Assembly: GCA_965224435.1 (NCBI GenBank) | Contig: OZ245048.1 | Coordinates: 2,108,001 to 2,172,000, forward strand | DNA: 64,000 bases | Reading direction: 5' to 3' | Origin: JAJRQY01 sp965224435 | Lineage (GTDB): Bacteria > Actinomycetota > Acidimicrobiia > Acidimicrobiales > SZUA-35 | Part shown: positions 25,169-34,054 of the stretch, piece after piece | Layout: the number at the start of each line of letters is the position of its first letter | How positions within the stretch are numbered: position 1 is the stretch's first letter | Translations under genes and position numbers: made by a program | The notes under the pieces: generated by a model | The model's database searches: none | Seen by the model: the letters and a program-made list of their open reading frames with translations, nothing else | Told to the model about the DNA's origin: nothing

Positions 25169-26338
25169 GTGTCACTACCCCTCATCAACACTCAGGAAGA
25201 ATTTCTCGATGTTCTCGGTCAGGTTTGCGCCGCTGACCGGTACGCCCTGGATACGGAGTTCCATCGAGAACGCACCTATTACCCCCATGTAGCCTTGGTT
25301 CAGTTAGCTTGGGATGGAGGCCTGGCTCTCATCGATCCCCTGGCCGTTGACCTCTCGCCCATGGCGGAGTTGCTCGACGGACCCGGGCTCTGTGTCATCC
25401 ACGCGGCAGTTCAAGACCTGGAGGTTCTGGACCTGGTTTGTGGCACGGTTCCCGCTCAGATGCTGGACACCCAAATCGCTGCGGGTTTCGCTGGTGTAGC
25501 CACCGGTTCACTACTCACCCTGCTGGACTCCTTCTTGGGAGTGACGATCGCCAAAGGTGATCGTCTGACGGATTGGCTGCAACGGCCGTTAACCAGCGAC
25601 CAGCTCACCTACGCCGCTGGTGACGTGCTCCACCTCCTTGAGTTGGTGGATAAGATCACCGAACAGTTGGAGGGGAGCGGGCGGCTTCAGTGGGCCTATG
25701 AAGAGTCCGCCCTGGTCCGGGATCGTCCCCGCAATAAGCGGTCACCTGAAGAAGCCGTCAACCGGATCAAGGAGGCGCGCTCATTGAAGGGGCGGACCTA
25801 CCAGATAGCGACCGAGATCGCAGCATGGCGCGAACGTCGGGCCGCCCGGATCGATATCCCGGTTCGTCAGGTCCTTCCCGATATTGCCGTAGTCGCCGTC
25901 GCGCAACAAACTCCGACCACCGTGGAGGGTCTGAAGAAGATTCGAGGGCTGGACTCTCGCCATCTTCGCAAGGGAGCGGATCAGGAACTTCTCGAAGCCG
26001 TTCAGACAGGGAAGACGGCAGAGCGGAAGGAGAGCCCATCTCCGCGCAAGCCCGAGCTTTCCCGTGAGCTACGGCCGGTTGTCACACTCGTTACGTCTTG
26101 GATTTCTCAACTGGCCCGAGACCAGAAGCTTGATCCTGCTCTGTTGGCCACTCGAGCCGATGTGGAAACCCTTCTTCGCAAGGAAGAGGGTCGCCTGAGT
26201 CACGGCTGGCGGGCTGAACTGGTTGGTGAGCCCATCCAGGCCCTGGTTTCCGGCAAGGCCTCGCTGGCGTTCGTGGGCCGCGGACAGCTCATCCTTGAGA
26301 CCAGGAGCAATATCGCATTTGATCATGAGGCGAGCTGA
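25169..26338 (+). CDS. rnd: ribonuclease D family 3'-5' exonuclease
   Basis: Trims RNA 3' ends. 389 aa. Seen: the DEDDy exonuclease domain with ALDTEFHRERTYYPH (Asp28, Glu30), DTQIAAGFAG, and LTYAAGDVLHLLEL carrying the final Asp and Tyr positions; then a HRDC domain around residues 205-280 (RAARIDIPVRQVLPDIAVVA), and a C-terminal second HRDC-like region. GTG start after a -10 at 8 nt. Free-standing gene. Confidence 0.9.
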   Translation: MSLPLINTQEEFLDVLGQVCAADRYALDTEFHRERTYYPHVALVQLAWDGGLALIDPLAVDLSPMAELLDGPGLCVIHAAVQDLEVLDLVCGTVPAQMLDTQIAAGFAGVATGSLLTLLDSFLGVTIAKGDRLTDWLQRPLTSDQLTYAAGDVLHLLELVDKITEQLEGSGRLQWAYEESALVRDRPRNKRSPEEAVNRIKEARSLKGRTYQIATEIAAWRERRAARIDIPVRQVLPDIAVVAVAQQTPTTVEGLKKIRGLDSRHLRKGADQELLEAVQTGKTAERKESPSPRKPELSRELRPVVTLVTSWISQLARDQKLDPALLATRADVETLLRKEEGRLSHGWRAELVGEPIQALVSGKASLAFVGRGQLILETRSNIAFDHEAS

Positions 26339-26453
26339 CTGCTTGACCTCTTGTGCTGTGGCGACCTTTCTCCGTGAGGAATCTGGCTCAATTTGGGAAA
26401 TATCAGCTCGAACCACGCGATCGGACTACGTCTAATTGGCGCGTAATCGTGTA

Positions 26454-26482
26454 TTGTCAATCAATGCCATGTTAACTACGTT
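26454..26482 (+). promoter_or_regulatory. promoter TTGTCA-17-TACGTT for the small acidic protein gene
   Basis: TTGTCA at 26454-26459 and TACGTT at 26477-26482 with a 17-bp spacer, a good vegetative-type promoter. A start about 7 nt downstream would leave a leader of roughly 100 nt before ATG 26592. Confidence 0.5.
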
Positions 26483-26502
26483 CATCTCCTGATTCGCAGA
26501 TC

Positions 26503-26561
26503 GTCTCCGGTCGACCTACACTGGCCACTCGACCTGCCACCGGAGACTGTTCGACGTCTCC
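26503..26561 (+). promoter_or_regulatory. leader with mutually exclusive hairpins
   Basis: GTCTCCGGT (26503-26511) pairs perfectly over 9 bp with ACCGGAGAC (26539-26547). The GGAGAC of the second arm (26542-26547) can instead pair with GTCTCC at 26556-26561 over an 8-nt loop. The first loop holds a direct repeat of TCGACCT (26511 and 26529). A TTTTT run (26573-26577) and the ribosome site CGAGGAG follow. Layout resembles an attenuator or switch; no known riboswitch class recognised. Confidence 0.45.
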
Positions 26562-26591
26562 ACCGGCCACCGTTTTTCCGAGGAGTGTCCC

Positions 26592-26765
26592 ATGAAGAAG
26601 GGGCGACACCGCCGATACGAAGAAGCCCGAGCGTTAAAGCGCAACGCGTTTGACGATATTGATTCGTTGATGGACCGCATCGACGAAGATCCATTCGGTC
26701 TTCCAACCACTGATCAAGCTCACGGACCCTTGTCCGATGAGGACGAGGACGATCCAGACGTCTAG
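26592..26765 (+). CDS. 57-aa acidic protein of unknown function
   Basis: Basic N-terminus (MKKGRHRRYEEARALKRNAF) followed by a strongly acidic tail (SDEDEDDPDV). AGGAG (26581-26585) lies 6 nt before the ATG, ideal for translation, and the gene has its own promoter and structured leader. Charge layout resembles small actinobacterial nucleic-acid- or ribosome-associated proteins, but I recognise no family. Convergent with the ClC gene. Confidence 0.7.
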   Translation: MKKGRHRRYEEARALKRNAFDDIDSLMDRIDEDPFGLPTTDQAHGPLSDEDEDDPDV

Positions 26766-26776
26766 CTAGGGCCGAG

Positions 26777-26831
26777 CCCTGCGTTCTGGCCGTCGAGGCG
26801 GCACCGGAGATGGACCTATCCCAGAACAGGG
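26777..26831. other. long inverted repeat between convergent genes
   Basis: CCCTG and TTCTGG (separated by CG, within 26777-26789) pair with CCAGAACAGGG (26821-26831), an 11-bp stem with a 2-nt bulge and a loop of about 31 nt. It sits between the small acidic protein gene and the ClC gene, so it may help end transcription in both directions, though no T-run follows. Confidence 0.3.
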
Positions 26832-26835
26832 TCCG

Positions 26836-28551
26836 CTAGAAGGGTGAGAATTCGCCCCCAGTTTGGTCCAGAATCTCTCCCAATTTGACGATTTCTGACT
26901 CAAGCACAACACCAACAAAGGCGCCTTCGGCGGTGGTGACAGCAATGATGTCGCTGTGGTGCTGGTCGAGGGCCACGACTGCGTCTCGGATTGACCAGGT
27001 CGGAAAGGCTGTTGGCATATCCGTGCTCAGAATATCCGCCACCGTGGTGCTGTCCCATTCATCTCGCTGTACTTGCGAGCAGGCTTCAACCGAACACAGC
27101 CCGAGGTATTCATTCCCATCGACCACCGGTACAACCTGAACTCGTCGTCCGATGGCATGCATCCACACAAACTCCGACACAGTGGCGTCTGGGGGAACGG
27201 TTAGGACGTCGGTAGTCAGTGCTGCGGCGAGTGGCATGGTGAAACGCTCCTCCAGATGGCCGAGGCGTTCCACTCGCTGACCCGAAGACACCGAAGAACG
27301 ACCAGCCACCAGCTGGGAAACAGCGGCAGCGATCAGGGCGGGAACAACCGCTGAGCCAACACCGGCACTGCCTATGCCCGAGGTCGACTCGGCCACGAAC
27401 ATCACGGCCGCAATTGGCGTGCGATAGCCCGCGGCCAAGAAGGCGGCCAATCCGAGGATGGGCCAGATCCGATCCGGGCTGTCGCCAAGGTTCAACTCAT
27501 CAAGAACGGAAGAGATGATGCGACCAAGCAACACTCCCTGGATGGCCAACGGAATGAAGAGCCCACCCGTGCCGCCAGAGCCGACAGTAACCGTTGTAGC
27601 CAGTGCTCGAAAGGCGAACAGCAGCAGGATCAAACCAAGTGTGGTCTCTCCTGAGGCCAACCAACCAATGACGGCGAAACCTGGGCCGATCGTGAGGGGC
27701 TCGGCGAAGAGCTGTTCCGAGGCAAAGGCCAATAAGCCAAGGATGGCTCCACCGAGCAGAGCCATCTGGATGGGGTTATTGGCCTTGGCAATCCGCTTGG
27801 CCCGACGAATGATGGAGGCGTAGACGCGGCCGCCAAAGCCGGCGCCGACTCCGATAGCGACCGCACCAATCAGGTCACCGACTCCGACACCACTTGCTGT
27901 GACCTGACCGAGCAGGGGATGGGGGTGGATGAAAGGGATGGAAATGAAGGTGAGGTAGCTAGCGGCCGAGGCCATGAGTGAAGGAAGAAGCGCTCGGTGG
28001 GCAATGTCATCTCGATAGGGCGCTTCCAGGGCGAACATCACGCCGGTTGCCGGTGCTTGGAAGATGGCGGCCACACCCGCCGCCGCCCCCGCTGTCAACA
28101 GGAGCTTGGCCGCATCGCGTCCTAGCCAGCGATCGAGCTTGGCTTGCATCTCCAGCCCAAGAACAGAACCGGTGTAGATGGCTGGCCCTTCAAGTCCTAG
28201 CGCTCCGCCGAAGCCGATCGTGGTGGCACCGGCGATCAGGCGAGCGGGCAGGAACCTCGCGGCCAACTTTGGATACCGGTCGTGGTAGGCGCTGATGTAT
28301 TCATCGGAGGTAGATGGCGTGGCACCACTCCCAAGAAAGCGAAGCGCTAGTGCTGCCAGCACAAGGCCGACCATGGGCATGAGGGCTTGTATCTCGATGG
28401 GGAGCTCAATGACCCGATTCAGAATCAGTTCGACCGTCACATATTCGAAAACAGCTACAACCGTTGCCACCAAGATGCCGAGGCCGACGGCTGCAATGAG
28501 CAGGCGTGAGCTCTTACCGCTGGGAAGTAAAGATTTGAGGAAACCTCTCAT
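26836..28551 (-). CDS. ClC-type chloride channel/antiporter with CBS domains
   Basis: Integral membrane anion transporter, 571 aa. Seen: the selectivity and gating motif GFGGALGLEGPAIYTG (Glu of GxEGP, the gating glutamate of antiporters), the second filter GSGGTGGLFIPLAI, many membrane helices to about residue 420, and two CBS domains (MTTDVLTVPPDATVSEF-like region and the DILSTDMPTAF region) at the C-terminus, which usually bind adenosine nucleotides. ATG overlaps the stop of the upstream Cys-rich gene, so the two are coupled. Confidence 0.93.
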   Translation of the reverse strand: MRGFLKSLLPSGKSSRLLIAAVGLGILVATVVAVFEYVTVELILNRVIELPIEIQALMPMVGLVLAALALRFLGSGATPSTSDEYISAYHDRYPKLAARFLPARLIAGATTIGFGGALGLEGPAIYTGSVLGLEMQAKLDRWLGRDAAKLLLTAGAAAGVAAIFQAPATGVMFALEAPYRDDIAHRALLPSLMASAASYLTFISIPFIHPHPLLGQVTASGVGVGDLIGAVAIGVGAGFGGRVYASIIRRAKRIAKANNPIQMALLGGAILGLLAFASEQLFAEPLTIGPGFAVIGWLASGETTLGLILLLFAFRALATTVTVGSGGTGGLFIPLAIQGVLLGRIISSVLDELNLGDSPDRIWPILGLAAFLAAGYRTPIAAVMFVAESTSGIGSAGVGSAVVPALIAAAVSQLVAGRSSVSSGQRVERLGHLEERFTMPLAAALTTDVLTVPPDATVSEFVWMHAIGRRVQVVPVVDGNEYLGLCSVEACSQVQRDEWDSTTVADILSTDMPTAFPTWSIRDAVVALDQHHSDIIAVTTAEGAFVGVVLESEIVKLGEILDQTGGEFSPF

Positions 28552-29342
28552 GATGTGGATGAGGAGTCAGCGACCGGGGAGGTCGGTGTCGGTCCAAGGG
28601 AGACGGGAGTGGAGTTCGGACTGGCCGCCAGGAGCGCGCGTTCGTCCAGCAGGTGCCCAAGTTCAATGGCTGCCAGCTCATATACCTCTGCTCCAACAAG
28701 CTCGATGAGCTCGTCCTTGCTCGTGAGGTAGAGGGCGCGGCTTGCACTGTAGGCCTCGGGTGCTTCGATACACCACCAGTTGAACTCTTCGCCACCGTCA
28801 CCCCAGTCATGGCGTTCCCAGGCTCGCACAAAGACCGTGTCTCGACCGTGGTCATCGGTGTGGATGTCCAACCGAATTGGCACCTGCCAGCAGACGTCGG
28901 GCTTCCAATCAAGTGGGCGTTCGTCTCGCTCAAGGGCAGCCCGATGCAGCGCACAACCAGCCCCACCAACAAACCCTGCACGATTCAAGAAGATACAAGC
29001 TCCCGCAGCCTTGCGCGTGACCCAGTCACCGGCCTTGTTCTTCTTGAACGGTCCGCCCTTGCGAATCGAACGCTTGCGATACTGCCACTGATCCGCGGTT
29101 AAGAGGGCAGCGAAGCCGGCCACATTGTCCAAATCTTCTTGGTCGACGAAATGGGCGCCATGCACACAGCAACCGAGTGACTCGGTGTGGTCGGGTTCAG
29201 GCTCGATTGACTGGCATCCATTGCCGTAGATGCACTGGAAGTCTGAGAGCAAGAAGGTTGCGTCGAAGATCCACAACTCCCCAGCTTCGTCCCGGACCGA
29301 GACCCAACGGTGGCCGTCCTGTGGCGGTCGACTATCCGCCAT
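28548..29342 (-). CDS. conserved cysteine-rich protein of unknown function
   Basis: 264-aa soluble protein. Cysteines fall in conserved-looking contexts: DFQCIYGNGCQ, LGCCVHGAHFVD, GACIFLNRAGF, GAGCALHRAALE, KPDVCWQVP and NWWCIEAPEAY. This suggests metal or cluster binding, in the style of cysteine-cluster proteins of the YkgJ kind. I recall close actinobacterial homologues annotated only as hypothetical. The Ser/Pro-rich tail is probably disordered. First gene of a coupled pair with the ClC transporter; divergent from glcD. Confidence 0.75.
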   Translation of the reverse strand: MADSRPPQDGHRWVSVRDEAGELWIFDATFLLSDFQCIYGNGCQSIEPEPDHTESLGCCVHGAHFVDQEDLDNVAGFAALLTADQWQYRKRSIRKGGPFKKNKAGDWVTRKAAGACIFLNRAGFVGGAGCALHRAALERDERPLDWKPDVCWQVPIRLDIHTDDHGRDTVFVRAWERHDWGDGGEEFNWWCIEAPEAYSASRALYLTSKDELIELVGAEVYELAAIELGHLLDERALLAASPNSTPVSLGPTPTSPVADSSSTS

Positions 29343-29438
29343 CGTCAGTTGCCGCGCAGGGCGACTTGGTTCCAGCTCGGGCCAGAAGAATCATTCGAAC
29401 AACACACCGAAGGCAGACTAGCGGGCACACTGGACTCC

Positions 29439-30872
29439 GTGGACCAACTTGAGAACGAACTCCAGGATTTGTTGAGCCCTGAACAGGTGCGGTCGGATCG
29501 GGTCGAACTGGGACTCTTCCGAGGCGACGCCTCAACCTTTGATCTTGGCGCCGCTGGCTTGGTTTGCTTGCCCCGCAACACCAGCGACATTCAGAAGATC
29601 GTGAAGGCTTGTGCTCGACACGGCCGCCCCTATGTCGCCCGCGGTGGTGGCACTGGCTTGGCTGGTGGATCCATTCCCTGCGGCGATCGTCCGGTCGTCA
29701 TTGCCATGAGCGGCCTAGACCAGATCCTGGAGGTCGATGTACAAGCCCGACTGGCCTGGGTCGAGCCGGGGGTCATCAACCTAGATCTCACCAAGCATCT
29801 GACTCCATTCGGTTTCCATTTCGCACCGGATCCTTCAAGCCAGATGGCTAGCACACTCGGTGGCAACCTCGCCAACAATTCAGGCGGCCCGCACTGCTTG
29901 GCCTATGGCATCACCAACGCCCACGTCTTGGCCATCGAGCTTGTTCTGCCCGACGGTCAGGTTGGCATAATCGGATCTGTCGAGGGTGACGCCCCGGGCT
30001 ATGACCTGCGGGGTGTCGTCGTTGGCTCTGAGGGCATGTTGGGGATTGCCACTCGAATCGCAGTCAAGATCACTCCAAATCCTCCGGCGATTGCCACCCT
30101 GCTTGCCGCATTCTCAACCGTGACTGAAGCAGCCCAGGCCGTCACCGCTGTGATTGGTGATGGCCTGATTCCCGCCGCCATTGAACTCATGGACCGCAAT
30201 GCAATCAAGCTGATTGAGGACTTTGTTCACGCCGGGTACCCACGAGATGCTGAGGCGGTAATCCTGCTGGAACTGGATGGTTTGCCCGCCGGGGTTGAAG
30301 CCATGTCGGCCCAAGCCAGCCAGATCATGACAACGGCCGGAGCAATCTCGGTGCGCACAGCGGCCGATGATGTCGAGCGTGCACTGCTCTGGAAGGGACG
30401 TAAAGCAGCCTTTGGGGCGATCTCCCAAGCCCAGCCTGACTACTACCTGAACGATACGGTTGTGCCCCGTACTCGTCTGGTCGATGTCCTGGAGTCCATA
30501 TATGAGATTGCCGCCCGCTATGACCTGATGGTCATCAACGTCTTCCATGCAGGTGACGGGAACCTCCACCCAATCCTGGCTTTTGACTCGCGAGAACCCG
30601 GACGCCTCGAACAGGTTCACAAGGCAGGCAGAGAGATTGTCGAAGCCTCAATTGCTGCAGGCGGCGTGCTGAGTGGTGAACATGGAATTGGGGTGGAGAA
30701 GCAGGCCTACATGTCGCTGATGTTCAGTCCAATTGATCTAGCACAGCAAGACCTTTTGCGAACGAGCTTTGATCCTGATGGCCTGTCCAATCCGGGCAAG
30801 GTTCTGCCAACAGGGGCGACCTGTGCGGAGTTGCAACACATGCATACCGTTCCGGAAGGGATTTGGGCATGA
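29439..30872 (+). CDS. glcD: glycolate oxidase FAD-binding subunit
   Basis: Oxidises glycolate or a related 2-hydroxy acid, passing electrons to GlcF. 477 aa from GTG 29439 (DQLENELQDLLSPEQVRSD); earlier starts from 29310 add out-of-family residues. Seen: the PCMH FAD-binding domain with VARGGGTGLAGGSIPC and GGNLANNSGGPHCLAYG, and the FAD-oxidase C-terminal domain with NVFHAGDGNLHPI and GVLSGEHGIGVEKQ. Stop overlaps the glcE start. Confidence 0.93.
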   Translation: MDQLENELQDLLSPEQVRSDRVELGLFRGDASTFDLGAAGLVCLPRNTSDIQKIVKACARHGRPYVARGGGTGLAGGSIPCGDRPVVIAMSGLDQILEVDVQARLAWVEPGVINLDLTKHLTPFGFHFAPDPSSQMASTLGGNLANNSGGPHCLAYGITNAHVLAIELVLPDGQVGIIGSVEGDAPGYDLRGVVVGSEGMLGIATRIAVKITPNPPAIATLLAAFSTVTEAAQAVTAVIGDGLIPAAIELMDRNAIKLIEDFVHAGYPRDAEAVILLELDGLPAGVEAMSAQASQIMTTAGAISVRTAADDVERALLWKGRKAAFGAISQAQPDYYLNDTVVPRTRLVDVLESIYEIAARYDLMVINVFHAGDGNLHPILAFDSREPGRLEQVHKAGREIVEASIAAGGVLSGEHGIGVEKQAYMSLMFSPIDLAQQDLLRTSFDPDGLSNPGKVLPTGATCAELQHMHTVPEGIWA

Positions 30873-31846
30873 CGACACTCGAAGAGTTTGCCGCAGAGGT
30901 TGGTCCAGTCGATCCCGTGACGTGCGTCGGAGGGCGAACCCAGTGGAATCAGGGAGGAACCGCCGATCCCACCGCACGAGAAGTCTGTGCTCCCGCCGGT
31001 GTAGTCGAAATTGTTCCGGAAGAAATGATCGTCCGGGTGCGGGCTGGAACCCCATTGCTTGAACTCCACCAGGCCTTGGCCGAGGTCAAACAGCGAGTGT
31101 CGCTTCCGAGCCCAACTGAGCTGGGACCTGACCGCTCCACCAGCACCGTCGGCGGGTCTCTAGCTGTGGCCCACGGTGGGTGGCGACAGCTGCGTCTCGG
31201 GCCTCCTCGTGACTGTGTGATGGAAGTGACCTATGTGACTGCCGCGGGTGAGCTCAGCAAGTCGGGAGGCCCAGTCGTCAAGAACGTGTCAGGATTTGAT
31301 CTCTGTCGACTGCTGGTCGGGTCATACGGAACCCTAGGTTTCATGGCCGAATTCGTGCTGCGTGCATCCCCGGTTCCCGAAGCATCGCAATGGTTCAGTC
31401 GAGAGCTTGATCCGGGCGACGTCCTCCTCCCTAACCGAGTCCAAGATGCCATCCACGCTCCAGGATCGATCTTGTGCACCGACAGCCAGGTATTCGTATT
31501 ACTCGAAGGCCATCCGGCCGATGTTGCTTCCGATCACATTGTCTTGTCGGGCTTGGCCTTTGTCGAGACGATGGCCCAGCCTCCGATCCTTGGCTCCAAT
31601 CGTTTCGCTTCTCGGCGTGGAAGCGAGCTGGCGCACGGCCGAGCAGCGGGCTTGGACTTTGTTGCTCTCACCGGCACGGGGGTCTTGACCACTGATTCTG
31701 AGCCCACTCCATCGGCCACACTCGATCCTGTCGCCGTCAGCATGAACCGCAAACTGAAGGACCGATTCGACCCAACCGGCAGGCTCAACCCAGGACGAGA
31801 TCCACTATTTGGAATTGCCACCAACCAGCAGCAGGCAACATCTTGA
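30869..31846 (+). CDS. glcE: glycolate oxidase FAD-binding accessory subunit
   Basis: Second FAD-binding subunit of the complex. 325 aa from ATG 30869, which overlaps the glcD stop (ATGA). Seen: VGGRTQWNQGGTAD, STVGGSLAVAHGG, RLGPPRDCVMEV, GGPVVKNVSGFDLCRLLVGSYGTLG (split here by motif) and the C-terminal MNRKLKDRFDPTGRLNPGR. Coupled to glcF: its stop is contained in the TTG start region. Confidence 0.92.
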   Translation: MTTLEEFAAEVGPVDPVTCVGGRTQWNQGGTADPTAREVCAPAGVVEIVPEEMIVRVRAGTPLLELHQALAEVKQRVSLPSPTELGPDRSTSTVGGSLAVAHGGWRQLRLGPPRDCVMEVTYVTAAGELSKSGGPVVKNVSGFDLCRLLVGSYGTLGFMAEFVLRASPVPEASQWFSRELDPGDVLLPNRVQDAIHAPGSILCTDSQVFVLLEGHPADVASDHIVLSGLAFVETMAQPPILGSNRFASRRGSELAHGRAAGLDFVALTGTGVLTTDSEPTPSATLDPVAVSMNRKLKDRFDPTGRLNPGRDPLFGIATNQQQATS

Positions 31847-33039
31847 GCGAAACAACAAGCTCCCGACCCATGTCACAATCACCGGTCTCTCTTGGGCTAG
31901 ATCCCGATGACCTTGCCAGCTGTGTGAGCTGTGGCTTGTGTTTACCCCATTGCCCCACCTATCGAGTTACCCGGGAGGAAGGATCATCCCCTCGCGGACG
32001 CATCGCTGCCATGCGAGAAATTCAGGACCGTGGTGCCCCCATTACTGATCGATTCGTGGAAATGATCGACACCTGTGTGCAGTGTCGAGGATGCGAAACG
32101 GCCTGCCCTTCGACGGTTCCCTATGGACGCCTCGTTGAACAGACCATTGAAACCCTGGCCGAACACGGCCACGAGGTCTCACCGCGCTGGCTTCGACTTG
32201 CGCTACAACCCCTGCGCTTCCGTCCACTCCTGGCCGCGGGCTCCACCCTGCTTGCCCTGGCTCAAAAGGTTGGTGTCCCGACAGAGCGACTGGGTATCCC
32301 GCCACTTGCCCTGCGCCGACGGCGGTTGGAAGCGACGGGCACCGACGTCTGGCTCCACCGCGGCTGTGTCATGGATACGTGGTACCGACCCGTGCACCAA
32401 GCAACGATTGACGTATTGGGCGTGATGGGCCTGGGCGTAGCCATGCCCGAGCGGGGAGCCGATTGCTGTGGTGCGCTCCATCATCATGCGGGAGACACGA
32501 AGGCTGCAGTCTCCCTGGCCATGCGAACAATGAACGGCTTCCCAGGGGACCGACCGATCATCGTGGACTCAGCGGGCTGTGGCGCGGCGATGAAGGAATA
32601 CGGCGTCCTCGTCGGGACGAAGGAGGCGATGGCCTTTTCTGAGCGTGTCTATGACGTGCACGAGTTCATCGAAGATCATCATGAGCAACTCCCGACGCGG
32701 CAAGAACCAGCCGCGTGGAGTGGCACGGTTGTGGTTCAGGACCCCTGTCACCTGCGGCATGTTCAGAAAACTCATGATTCAGTACGATCCTTACTGCAAC
32801 GCTTTGGTGAGGTCTCGGTCCTGGATGATGAAGGCCTGTGTTGTGGCGCTGGTGGTTCATTCTCGCTGCAGCACCCGGATCTGGCCGATGGTATTCGGCA
32901 GAGAAAACACCAATCGATTGAGCGAAGTAGGGCCACAATTGTTGCCAGTGCCAATCCTGGGTGCGCCGGATTCCTCCAGCAGGAGGGCACATCCACTGAG
33001 CATCCGATGATCCTTGTGGCTCAGGCGTTAGGCATCTGA
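31843..33039 (+). CDS. glcF: glycolate oxidase iron-sulfur subunit
   Basis: Carries electrons from GlcD to the membrane quinone pool. 398 aa. Seen: two 4Fe-4S motifs, CVSCGLCLPHCPTYR and CVQCRGCETACPS, and two CCG domains with GADCCGALHHH, DSAGCGAAMKEYG, QDPCHLRHVQ and GLCCGAGGSFSLQ. TTG start at 31843 overlaps the glcE stop by 4 nt; ATG 31870 is an alternative. Completes a glcDEF operon, so the organism probably salvages photorespiratory or algal glycolate. Confidence 0.93.
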   Translation: MSETTSSRPMSQSPVSLGLDPDDLASCVSCGLCLPHCPTYRVTREEGSSPRGRIAAMREIQDRGAPITDRFVEMIDTCVQCRGCETACPSTVPYGRLVEQTIETLAEHGHEVSPRWLRLALQPLRFRPLLAAGSTLLALAQKVGVPTERLGIPPLALRRRRLEATGTDVWLHRGCVMDTWYRPVHQATIDVLGVMGLGVAMPERGADCCGALHHHAGDTKAAVSLAMRTMNGFPGDRPIIVDSAGCGAAMKEYGVLVGTKEAMAFSERVYDVHEFIEDHHEQLPTRQEPAAWSGTVVVQDPCHLRHVQKTHDSVRSLLQRFGEVSVLDDEGLCCGAGGSFSLQHPDLADGIRQRKHQSIERSRATIVASANPGCAGFLQQEGTSTEHPMILVAQALGI

Positions 33040-33072
33040 CTGCAATTGTTTCAGTTTCAGGGCTGTCTCTGG

Positions 33073-34029
33073 GTGGATATACCCATATTGCTGAGACTTT
33101 GGGCAGATGACTCAAGAACAATTGCCTGGCGCGCCGATACTCCAAGCGACCGGAGGATCGTTGCTATCGCTACAGACAATGCTCGACGCAAGGCCGATAA
33201 GGCACCAGATCTGAATTGCAGCTTTGACCTCACGGACACCATCGTGTCAGTGAGCCCGGCTTTCGCTGCCTTCTATCAGTGCACTGAGGCTGACTTGCTC
33301 AGCTGTGGGCTGGATGATCTCGGCCCGGGTGCCCTGCACCGTGACATCGAAGAGGCACGGGACTGTGCCCGACTCTTGAGTGTCGACAATCCAGTCTCCT
33401 CTCGGGAGATTCAAGGGCTGGACCATCGTGGTCGCCGCTACTGGATTCGCTGGACTCAACGGGTTCTGCTCAGTCCAGAAGGATGGCTTCGTGGCTTCGA
33501 GCTGAGCGGCCGAGACATCACCCGTGAGCGAATGGCTGAAGAAGACGCCGCCTATCAGGCGTCATGTGACCCACTGACCGGTGTTCTCAACCGGCAAGCC
33601 TTCAGCCACCGTGCCGAGGAAGGCATAGCCGATGCAGCCTTGCGCCAGGTTCCCCTCGGACTGTTGGTGGCCGATATCTCCAGCATCGTCGACATGGTCA
33701 GCGCCACCGGCGCGGATTCGGGTAACCGCATTCGTGAAGAGGTAGCAGAGCGGATCGTCGCCACCTTCCGAAGCACCGACTCGGTCGGCCGAATCGATGA
33801 CGATCGTTTCGCCGTGCTTTGTCCCGACCTGCGGGGTGGCGGTGCCGTTCGAACCCTGGTCAAGCGGCTTGAATACATTGTTGGTGAGCCAATGGTTGGT
33901 CTCAAGAACATTCGTGTTAAGACCGACTGTGCCTGGGTCATGACCAGAGGCGACGACACGATCGCTGAGTTACTGGAGCAGTTGGAGAGTCAACTCTCCA
34001 GCAAGCCGGCACCTGTCACTGCTTCCTGA
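33073..34029 (+). CDS. PAS plus degenerate GGDEF protein
   Basis: Signal-transduction protein of about 318 aa. Seen: a PAS-like segment (VSVSPAFAAFYQCTEADLLS to SGRDITRERMAE) and a GGDEF-type domain beginning with CDPLTGVLNRQAF. The GGDEF signature loop itself reads RIDDDRF, so diguanylate cyclase activity is unlikely; a binding or regulatory role is more probable. Start is uncertain: GTG 33073 is used, TTG 33046 and later codons are possible. It follows glcF by a few nt and may be cotranscribed. Confidence 0.72.
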   Translation: MDIPILLRLWADDSRTIAWRADTPSDRRIVAIATDNARRKADKAPDLNCSFDLTDTIVSVSPAFAAFYQCTEADLLSCGLDDLGPGALHRDIEEARDCARLLSVDNPVSSREIQGLDHRGRRYWIRWTQRVLLSPEGWLRGFELSGRDITRERMAEEDAAYQASCDPLTGVLNRQAFSHRAEEGIADAALRQVPLGLLVADISSIVDMVSATGADSGNRIREEVAERIVATFRSTDSVGRIDDDRFAVLCPDLRGGGAVRTLVKRLEYIVGEPMVGLKNIRVKTDCAWVMTRGDDTIAELLEQLESQLSSKPAPVTAS

Positions 34030-34054
34030 GGAAGCACCATTTCTACGTTGGTGA

